A stretch of 64,000 bases of DNA from CAIXSC01 sp046349935 (GTDB lineage: Bacteria; Planctomycetota; Planctomycetia; Pirellulales; Pirellulaceae), in the NCBI GenBank assembly GCA_046349935.1, contig JAXMBK010000003.1:62001-126000 (forward strand), written 5' to 3'. The notes under the pieces are model-generated. The model worked only from the letters and a program-made list of their open reading frames with translations, searched no databases and was not told where the DNA came from. The position numbers and the translations under genes are program-made. Within the stretch, counting starts at the first letter, position 1, and each line of letters starts with the position of its first letter. Of the stretch, positions 57,508 through 64,000 are shown one piece after another.

Positions 57508-60477
57508 ATGACCCTCGCGACAGGGCGGCCGCGGCGTCGCGTTTGGCTTCTGGCACTCGCGTTCGCCGCGGTCGTCGTCGCAGTCGTCGCCCGCGGTCGC
57601 CTCCAAAAAGCGGCCGTCGAGTCCGATTACGCCGTGGCCAAACAAGCGCTCGCGGGAGGCCATTGGCGGCATGCCATCGAATTCGGCGAGCGGCTCGCAG
57701 CGTCCCCTTCGCGGCGCGTCGAAGGGTTGCTGATCGCCGGCGAAGCCTACGCCCGCCAGCAGCAGCCCGAGCAGGCGCTGGCCTGCTTACAGCAAGTCCC
57801 TCAAGACGGCTCCCCGTTGGCATGCTCGGCACAATTGGCGGAGGCCGAAGTTCACCTCCAGTTGCGCAATTGTCTGGGGGCAGCCGAACGCTGCTACGCT
57901 GCGGCGCTTGAACTCGAGCCCAACAATGTCGTCGCACTCGAACGTCTGGCGTACGTCCTCGGCTTACAAGGGCGCACGCGCGAGGCAGCCGTGTATCGGC
58001 TTGCACTTCTGCGTCATCAACGCGTCTTGCCCGTGCATCTCGTCCTACTCGCGATCGGCGATACGGCCGACGAGAACCCCGAAACGGCCGAGCGATTCTG
58101 GAAGTCCTTTCCCACCGATCCCGCCGCCCTGCGCGCTATGGGGACCGTGGAACGAAAGCGGAAACGTCTCGCCGATGCGAGACGACGCCTGGAATCGGCG
58201 GTGCGCGCTGAACCGCTGGTGTGGTCGGCGCAGGCCGCCTTGGGACAAGTGCTGCTGGAATTGCCAGACGACGACTCGTTTGAACAATGGCGGCGCGACT
58301 TGCCGGAAGGATATGAAACCTCCAGCGAGATTTGGACCGTCCTGGGCCAGCACGCCGCACGCACGCCGCAAGCCAGTCTCGCAGCGAGCTGCTTTGCAGA
58401 GGCGGTTCGCATCGACCCCAATCATCTCGCAGCACTTCACCATTTGGGGCGCACGTTGAAGTCGCTGGATCAATTGCGGGCCGCAGACGCGGTGCTCGAT
58501 CGCGCGAAACAACTGGAACAGTTCGCCACCGCCGCCCGGACCTACCAAATCTCCGGTTCGTCGCAAGCCGTCGAACTGGCCTCCCAACACGCAGAACAAT
58601 TGGGATTGGCCTGGGAAGCTTGGGCTTGGAGCGAAATCGCGCAAAAAAAGCCCGCCTCGGATCGGCAACGCCTCCGAGATCTAGCCAACAGTTCCCCGCT
58701 GCAACGCACCCTCGCCAGCGTCGAGGTGCTAGCCGCACTGGATCGCGCCAAGTTTCCCGGCCCTGCCCAGCGCGACGCCGTGAGGCAGGCGAATTTGCCC
58801 GCGACTCAACCGCCCGCTCGCCGCACTCAAACGCCGACGTCGGCAGCCCATTCCGCTGGATTTGATTTCACCGACGTCGCCAGCGCCTGCGGAATCAACT
58901 TCGTCTTTCACAACGGCCGAAAGTCGGAGGTGGCGGGCGAATACATGTACGAATTCAGCGGCGGCGCCGCCGCGGTGCTCGACTACGACCACGATGGACG
59001 CCCCGATTTGTATTTCGCTCAGGGCGCCGACTGGCCGCCGCGCGATGAAAACGTGCAACACGTCGACGCCCTCTATCGCAATCGCCCTGACGGTCCAGCC
59101 CAATCAGTCGCCGCCCAAGCGCACATCCTCGAACAACGATTTAGCCAAGGCGTCGCCGTAGGCGATTTCGATAACGACGGATTCGACGACCTTTACGTCG
59201 CGAACATCGGCGCCAATCGGCTCTACCACAACTGCGGCGACGGCACATTCGAAGAGGTCACGGAGCGAGCGGCGGTGGCCGGCGACGATTGGTCGACGGG
59301 CGCCGCCTTGGCGGACTTCAACGGCGATGGACTGCCCGATTTGTACGTCGCCAATTATCTGGCCGGCGAACGTCTGTTCGATCGCCCTTGCCTCATGGCC
59401 GACGGCTCGACGCGGTTGTGCACGCCGCACGAGTTCGCCGCCGCGCAGGATCGTCTGTATGTCAACCTTGGCGACGGACGCTTCGCCGACGCGACCGACG
59501 AATCGGGCGTCAAAGTTCCCGACGGAAAAGCGCTGGGGCTCATCGTCGCCGACTTCGACGACTCCGGCCGACTTGGCGTCTTCACTGCCAACGACGCCGT
59601 CCCCAATTTTCTGTTTATGAATGAAACCGATCGTCCCGGCGGCCCGCTCAAGCTCGTCGAATCGGGTCTCGTGGCCGGCGTTTCCGTTGATGCCGACGGT
59701 CGCGCTCAAGCCTGCATGGGAATCGCAGCCGGCGACGCCGACGGCGACGGCCAGCTTGATCTGTTCGTCACCAACTTTCGTAATGAAGCGAACACGCTCT
59801 ACTTGAAAGCCGGTCCTCTGGATTGGATCGATTCCACGCGTTCCGCGGGTCTGCTTGCACCAAGCTACGAGTTGCTCGGCTTTGGGGCTCAGATGCTCGA
59901 CGCCGACCTGGACGGCGACGAAGACCTGCTGCTCGTGAATGGTCATGTCGGCGACCTACGCCATCACGGCGTCCCCTATGCCATGCGTCCCCAGTTTTTC
60001 GAGAACCTCGGCGGCGGCCGATTTGAAGAACGCCGTGCAGACCAAGCCGGCTCATTCTTTGCGGGCGAATACTTGGGCCGCGGCCTCGCTCGCCTCGATT
60101 GGAATCTGGACGGTCGGCCCGACGTCGCCGTGAATCACCTGCATTCCCCTGCAGCGCTCGTGCTGAACCAAACCAGCACCCCGCATCGCCATCTGGCCAT
60201 CCAACTCGTCGGCACTCGCTCCCCACGACATCCCGTCGGCGCGAAAGTCGAAGTACACACCGACCACGGACCGCATCGCAAACAGTTGCTCGCCGGCGAC
60301 GGTTACATGGCCAGCAATGAACGCACGCTCTTTTTCGGACTCGGCGACGCGACCGAAATTCAGCAGGTCGTGGTCCACTGGCCCGCAGGCGGCCAAACCG
60401 CCTACAACGCGGATCAGCTCGCCGCCGCAGCGTTCCAAGGCGTCACACGACTTATCGAACCAGTCGACCCGCCGTAG
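57508..60477 (+). CDS. TPR and FG-GAP/ASPIC-UnbV repeat protein
   Basis: 989 residues from MTLATGRPRR, one base after the upstream stop codon. A membrane helix at 13-29 (VWLLALAFAAVVVAVVA) anchors it. Residues 35-430 are TPR-like (CYAAALELEPNNVVALERLA, CFAEAVRIDPNHLAALHHLG). Residues 445-890 carry FG-GAP/VCBS beta-propeller units with calcium loops (VLDYDHDGRPDLY, VGDFDNDGFDDLY, DADGDGQLDLF). The end is the ASPIC/UnbV domain (VGAKVEVHTDHGPHRKQLLA, YMASNERTLFFGLG). It is probably exported and surface-associated, binding calcium. The stop codon TAG is also the first part of the repeat array that follows. Confidence 0.92.
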   Translation: MTLATGRPRRRVWLLALAFAAVVVAVVARGRLQKAAVESDYAVAKQALAGGHWRHAIEFGERLAASPSRRVEGLLIAGEAYARQQQPEQALACLQQVPQDGSPLACSAQLAEAEVHLQLRNCLGAAERCYAAALELEPNNVVALERLAYVLGLQGRTREAAVYRLALLRHQRVLPVHLVLLAIGDTADENPETAERFWKSFPTDPAALRAMGTVERKRKRLADARRRLESAVRAEPLVWSAQAALGQVLLELPDDDSFEQWRRDLPEGYETSSEIWTVLGQHAARTPQASLAASCFAEAVRIDPNHLAALHHLGRTLKSLDQLRAADAVLDRAKQLEQFATAARTYQISGSSQAVELASQHAEQLGLAWEAWAWSEIAQKKPASDRQRLRDLANSSPLQRTLASVEVLAALDRAKFPGPAQRDAVRQANLPATQPPARRTQTPTSAAHSAGFDFTDVASACGINFVFHNGRKSEVAGEYMYEFSGGAAAVLDYDHDGRPDLYFAQGADWPPRDENVQHVDALYRNRPDGPAQSVAAQAHILEQRFSQGVAVGDFDNDGFDDLYVANIGANRLYHNCGDGTFEEVTERAAVAGDDWSTGAALADFNGDGLPDLYVANYLAGERLFDRPCLMADGSTRLCTPHEFAAAQDRLYVNLGDGRFADATDESGVKVPDGKALGLIVADFDDSGRLGVFTANDAVPNFLFMNETDRPGGPLKLVESGLVAGVSVDADGRAQACMGIAAGDADGDGQLDLFVTNFRNEANTLYLKAGPLDWIDSTRSAGLLAPSYELLGFGAQMLDADLDGDEDLLLVNGHVGDLRHHGVPYAMRPQFFENLGGGRFEERRADQAGSFFAGEYLGRGLARLDWNLDGRPDVAVNHLHSPAALVLNQTSTPHRHLAIQLVGTRSPRHPVGAKVEVHTDHGPHRKQLLAGDGYMASNERTLFFGLGDATEIQQVVVHWPAGGQTAYNADQLAAAAFQGVTRLIEPVDPP

Positions 60478-60480
60478 CAC

Positions 60481-60493
60481 AGGCTTCCAGCCT
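60481..60493. repeat. left 13-bp target-site duplication of the IS4-family element
   Basis: AGGCTTCCAGCCT here matches 62118-62130 on the other side of the element. The sequence is itself the core of the palindrome CACAGGCTTCCAGCCTGTG found intact at 62591-62609. IS4 elements typically duplicate 9-13 bases. Confidence 0.85.
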
Positions 60494-62117
60494 TGTCGTT
60501 CCCCAAATCTTAGACGGTTGGTCCAAGCTTGAGTGCTAGGGACGCTCCGTGAACGTAATTGTTCAGTTTCTCCCAGCCTCTCCAGAGTGTGATCCATCCG
60601 GGTTCGCCGTCGCCTTTGCGTCCGAGGAATCCGCCGAGTTTGGCGACTTCACGATAGAACTGTCGGACGGTGAGATCGGTGATGCGTGCGAGCTTGGGGC
60701 GAGCCTTCTGAAGGATGCGGATCCAGATTTGGGGCACGACTTGGCTCGCCGGCTTGTCGGGCGCCGTTCTCGCGATGGACTTCAGTTGCAACAACCGCAC
60801 CGCTTGGATGCCAAGCAGCGCGGTGATCGCTTCCAGCCCCGCCTTCGTGTGCAATTGACGTGCTTCGACTTGGCAACCCGTTTTCAACGCTTTGTGATAT
60901 TCCTCGATCAGCCAACGTCGTTCGTAGTACTCAATGACCTTCCAAGCGTCGTCGAGATTGCTGACGGGCAGTGACGTGAAGAGCGTCCAGCGGATCGGCT
61001 TCACTCCCGCGGGCGCATCGACTTCGGTGACATGCACCACGTTCATGGGAATCGGACGCGGCTTGAGCTCTCTCACCCAGGGGCTCTTCTGGGAGGGCGT
61101 CGGCATCTCAAGGGAGCCGATGCTGACCTCCAGTTTCGCCATGCGTTTGGGCTGCTGCGGTCGAGCACGTAAGTGGAGTTGATAGCTGCCGGCCAGAGTT
61201 AAGAGGGGCAGGTGCTGATCCAGTTGCACCGTGCCCTGGCTCCCCTTCAGGGATGATCTTCCGTTTCAAATGGGAGAGCGCGGACGACCCAGTCGCAGTT
61301 CTGCCGCAGCATGTGGCAATAGACTTCGAAGTTGTCCGCGCCGCGATCCATCACGTGGATGAATTGAACGCCCTCGGCGGGCTTGCCAATCGCATTGACG
61401 ACCTTGCCCCAGACCTCCGATTCTCGGCGGCGTGTTTTGATTTGCGAACTGTTTTCTCGCTTGCGTCCCTTCGGCTTCCGCTCGCGATAATGAATGGCCT
61501 GTCCCGCCATTCCCACCAATTCCTCGGTGTCGGCGTTCACCATCAACCCGTTATGCAGCAAGAAGCCCAGACCGCTGCCATTGCCCGTCGGTCCGAGGCC
61601 TTCGACATCGCGATGACGGCCGAAGTCGAGTTCCGTGGTGTCATCCAGGATCAGATACCGGCCCGACGTGCGCTTCCGAACCAGTTCCCAATGCGGCGTC
61701 GCGATCGCGTCGAACGTCACTTCAGGGCGGCCCAAGAGCACATACGCCGGCTTGAGGTCGGGCCATTCCACGATTTGATCGGGGAGGCTGCCCGACGGAT
61801 TGTTCGCCATCGCCGCCGCGACTTGGACTAATCTCCGCGTGCGGCGCTTGTCTCCGAGCTGACACTGCGAAAAATGTTGTTCAGCCCAATCGAGGTGAGA
61901 GCTCACGACCGACCTCCGTGCTTGCGAAGCTAAAAATTAGGCTCTCCCTCGCTCGCAACTCGCGCCCCTCCTTCTTGCGGACGCACTTCCAGATATACGA
62001 AGCTTCGGTCGTTTTGGTTCCATACGCGAGGCAACTCGTCTCGCTGCATCACGTTACAAACCCTCGTCTGTGATGCGCGAACTTGTCCCCCGAGCACTTT
62101 CGATTTGGGGAACGACA
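60494..62117 (-). mobile_element. IS4-family insertion sequence, 1624 bp
   Basis: The ends are a perfect 16-bp inverted repeat, TGTCGTTCCCCAAATC at 60494-60509 and its complement at 62102-62117. A 13-bp direct repeat flanks both sides. One transposase gene fills the element, with its stop codon 16 bases inside the left end. About 195 bases precede the gene on the right. The transposase is frameshifted, so this copy is probably not self-mobile. The intact inverted repeats and target duplication indicate a fairly recent insertion. Confidence 0.9.
60510..61906 (-). pseudogene. IS4-family DDE transposase, frameshifted
   Basis: The first frame (61906-61247, GTG start with GGAGGTC) encodes the N-terminal part: LGDKRRTRRLVQVAAAMANN, then catalytic aspartates in LILDDTTELDF and VMDRGADNFEVY. 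It stops after FETEDHP. The second frame continues in the -1 frame (to 60510) with the catalytic glutamate block YYERRWLIEEYHKALKTGCQ, the YREK-like motif of Tn5/IS4 enzymes. All three DDE residues exist but are split between frames near 61247. The junction CATCCCTGAAG is not a good slippery site, so a one-base loss is more likely than programmed frameshifting. Confidence 0.88.
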
Positions 62118-62130
62118 AGGCTTCCAGCCT
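62118..62130. repeat. right 13-bp target-site duplication of the IS4-family element
   Basis: AGGCTTCCAGCCT, identical to 60481-60493. It continues directly into the first 238-bp repeat copy, which shows where the element landed. Confidence 0.85.
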
Positions 62131-62825
62131 GTGACCAAACGACGATCCAACCAACGCCAGACGACGCCCGCGCATCGCGTTGGTCGGATCACCGCGCCGA
62201 GCAAGGCCCTAGTCAAGCTCGCCTGCCAAACCGAGGTTGTCGCCGTGAGCAGCGATCAACTCACGCGGTTGCTCGAATTGCGCACCCGCCCTCTCTGGGC
62301 AGTCCCCCTTCTCCTCGCTGGCTTTGCAGCAGGGAGAGTCGAGCGGCCGCAGCACAAGCTTCCAGCCTGTGACCAAACGACGATCTAGCCAACGCCAGAC
62401 GACGCCCGCGCATCGCGTTGGTCGGATCACCGCGCCGAGTAAGGCCCTAGCCAAACTCGCCTGCCAAACCGAGGTTGTCGCCGTGAGCAGCGATCAACTC
62501 ACGCGGTTGCTCGAATTGCGCACCCGCCCTCTCTGGGCAGTCCCCCTTCTCCTCGCTGGCTTTGCAGCGGGGAGAGTCGAGCGGCCGTAGCACAGGCTTC
62601 CAGCCTGTGACCAAACGATGATCTAGCCAACGCCAGACGACGCCCGCGCATCGCGTTGGTCGGATCACCGCGCCGAGTAAGGCCCTAGTCAAACTCGCCT
62701 GCCAAACCGAGGTTGTCGCCGTGAGCAGCGATCAACTCACGCGGTTGCTCGAATTGCGCACCTGCCCTCTCTGGGCAGTCCCCCTTCTCCTCGCTGGCTT
62801 TGCAGCGGGGAGAGTCGAGCGGCCG
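62118..62825. repeat. three tandem 238-bp repeats
   Basis: Copies start at 62118, 62356 and 62594; the last ends at 62825. Spacing between matching bases is exactly 238 both times and identity is very high by eye. Each unit begins with the palindrome (AGGCTTCCAGCCTGTG form, with AAGCTT in copy 2) and ends GAGTCGAGCGGCCG. Short frames cross the units on both strands, but 238 is not a multiple of three and nothing looks translated. The array starts at the stop codon of the UnbV gene (about 60474). The IS splits the palindrome of copy 1. Confidence 0.92.
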
Positions 62826-62902
62826 ATTGGGGTAGGCAGGACCGATTGAGTTCGGTCCCGCCCCCCGCCGAACCGGACGGGCGGATCTCCCGCATCCGGC
62901 TC
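62826..62902 (-). ncRNA. group II intron domains V and VI
   Basis: On the minus strand, 62902-62870 reads GAGCCGGATGCGGG...GTCCGGTTC, a domain V hairpin: the lower stem GAGCCGGA pairs with TCCGGTTC and a GCGG/CCGC upper stem closes a GAGA-type loop, with the catalytic AGC triad present. Domain VI follows with stem GGACCGA/TCGGTCC. The intron then ends in CTACCCCAAT, fitting the 3' AY rule, directly at the repeat boundary. Confidence 0.8.
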
Positions 62903-62914
62903 TCCGGTCGATTG

Positions 62915-64000
62915 TTACTGTCGAGCAGATTGGCTTTCACGCGCACGGGCCATTGCCAGACTGAAGAGCCCGTGTGCCGCGAAGTAGGCATTGGGATAGC
63001 GTTGATGATCTAAGGCGCGACCACGACCGCGACGACCGGCACGCTTGCGAAGGATGCTTCGCAGGCGCATGCGAACCCAGCCGTCGACGCTCGTGTGCGT
63101 CGTGTGCCAGCTGTGTTTGAAGTATTCGTACCAGCCGCGCAGCGTCTTGTTCACATCCGCGATGATCGCTTTCAGGCTCTCGCCGTGGGTCCGTTTCGTT
63201 TTGCTACGAATCGCGTCCTGGAATTTCCGCATGCTCTTTTGCCGGGGGAACCGGCGGTGTTTGAGGAAGCGGTAGCCAAGGAATTCGAAGCCCTCGTCGT
63301 CCACGTGGACGATTTTGGTTTTGGTCGGGTGGAGCGTCAGACCGCGTTGGACGGTCCAGTCGCGCACCAGGGCCAAGGCTGCTTCGGCGTCCTCCCGCGT
63401 GCGGCATTGGATCACGAGATCATCCGCGTACCGTGTCATCTCGTATCCCGATCTGGTCATGAGGTGGTCCAGGTCGTTCAGATACAAGTTGCTCAGCAGA
63501 GGGCTGATAATCGCGCTTGCGGCGCGCCAGCCTGTGGAGTCCAGCGGTCCAAGCCATCCAGAACGTCGGCCTGCAGAAACTTTTCCACGAGCTCGATCAC
63601 CGAGTTGTCCGCCACGTATTGGCGTAGTTGCGCGATCAACGCGTCATGTGGGATCGTATCGAAGTAGGACTTCAGGTCGACATCGACGGTGTATTTGTAT
63701 CCGTCTTGGACGAACCGGTCGACGCGGCGCGGCGCGTCTTTGCACCCTCGGTTGGGGCGAAAGCCGTAGCTGTGCTCCGCGAACTGGCGTTCCAAAATAG
63801 GTTCCAGCACGTGTCGGAGCGTTTTGTGCGACGCGGTCACGGACTGTCGGAATCCCCAGCGGTCGCGTTTCGTTCGTGCCCGGTTTGGGGAGATGAACGC
63901 GTCGGATCGACTGCGGTCGGTAGGTGCCGTCGCGCAGCTGTTGCTCCAGCTTGTCCACATTTCTCGTCAGTCCCGCCGTGAAGTCTTCGATCGTCACGTT
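62915..64000 (-). pseudogene. group II intron reverse transcriptase/maturase, two frameshifts, 5' truncated by window
   Basis: Three consecutive frames carry one LtrA-type protein. Part 1 (from 64000): TIEDFTAGLTRNVDKLEQQL, RRVHLPKPGTNETRPLGIPT. Part 2 starts near 63815 after one extra base in an A-run and holds VLEPILERQFAEHSYGFRPN and the RT catalytic DVDLKSYFDTIPHD. Part 3 starts near 63515, where PQGAIISPLLSN needs one missing base. It holds the YADD active site (TRYADDLVIQ), the thumb and the maturase X domain (LRGWYEYFKHSW). The C-terminal HNH endonuclease is absent. All catalytic residues remain, so the damage is recent. Confidence 0.88.

Larger units (their letters stand above)
62826..64000 (-). 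mobile_element. group II intron, 5' part outside the window
   Basis: The 3' end is fixed at 62826 by the abrupt end of repeat copy 3. Domains V/VI (62826-62902) and a broken reverse transcriptase/maturase gene lie upstream on the minus strand. The 5' end and domains I-III are beyond base 64000. Because its protein is disrupted, the copy can splice or move only if a related protein acts in trans. Confidence 0.85.

Noticed and set aside
61230..61260. Programmed -1 frameshift in the IS4 transposase
   Set aside because: The junction CATCCCTGAAG has no X-XXY-YYZ slippery heptamer and no clear downstream structure. IS4 elements normally have one open frame.
62209..62692. Short open frames inside the 238-bp repeats
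   Set aside because: They arise at the same place in each copy, lack ribosome-binding sites, and run through the palindrome (giving TGFQPV-like translations typical of this repeat).
62118..62825. CRISPR array or integron cassette array
   Set aside because: The repeats are 238 bp, contiguous and near-identical along their whole length with no variable spacers. There are no attC-like sites with conserved RYYYAAC boxes and no cas or integrase gene.

Overview
The window reads as chromosomal DNA of a planctomycete, probably of the Pirellulales. The evidence is lineage-typical proteins: two DUF1559 pilin-like proteins with a type IV pilin N-terminus, a YTV-repeat cell-surface protein, a BRCT/MerR-HTH/TPR fusion, a TPR plus FG-GAP/ASPIC-UnbV protein, a MoxR/DUF58/BatA/DUF4159 cluster, a P-type porin and an LptD-like outer-membrane protein. 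The DNA is GC-rich, and several families of intergenic palindromes also occur. The assignment is by protein recognition, not by database search.

Layout. 1-1001: a truncated DUF1559 gene and a Cys-rich secreted protein. 1108-20643 (minus strand): a fused ancestral str/beta operon region. In transcription order it holds a large sigma-70 factor, tRNA-Thr(TGT), tRNA-Tyr, tRNA-Gly, tRNA-Thr(GGT), tuf, tRNA-Trp, secE, nusG, rplK, rplA, rplJ, rplL, rpoB, rpoC, rpsL, rpsG, a terminator, then an EF-G2-like fusA. 21217-25108 (plus): two secreted proteins of unknown role around a porin. 25116-27834 (minus): a SUKH-like protein and a LarA-like protein. 28040-28351: rplU. 28492-31918 (minus): a tight five-gene run of a small protein, Fe-alcohol dehydrogenase, thyA, folA and a phosphoesterase. 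32157-37528 (minus): an esterase translationally coupled to the BRCT/MerR/TPR protein, the YTV protein and a HEAT-repeat membrane protein. 37709-38428: a lipoate ligase-like protein. 38548-47738: moxR, DUF58, BatA/vWA and vWA genes divergent from a DUF4159 gene. 47707-55635: an MMPL exporter, a membrane glycosyltransferase, an LptD-like protein and a small Mo-cofactor-fold protein. 56131-60477: a DUF1559, lipoprotein and UnbV trio.

60478-64000 is a nest of repeats and mobile DNA. A three-copy 238-bp tandem repeat carries the palindrome CACAGGCTTCCAGCCTGTG. An IS4-family element (16-bp inverted repeats, 13-bp target duplication) has landed in the core of one palindrome, and its transposase is frameshifted. 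A degenerate group II intron (domains V/VI visible, maturase broken by two frameshifts, running off the window) ends exactly at the edge of the next palindrome.

Most genes are housekeeping or envelope genes in normal order. The points I find most worth checking are the double targeting of one palindrome by an IS and an intron, the altered EF-Tu switch I with a swapped hydrophobic gate, the EF-G2-type factor in the str position, a natural Arg88 in ribosomal protein S12, the acidic extension of NusG, and the sigma factor with three extra DNA-binding units.
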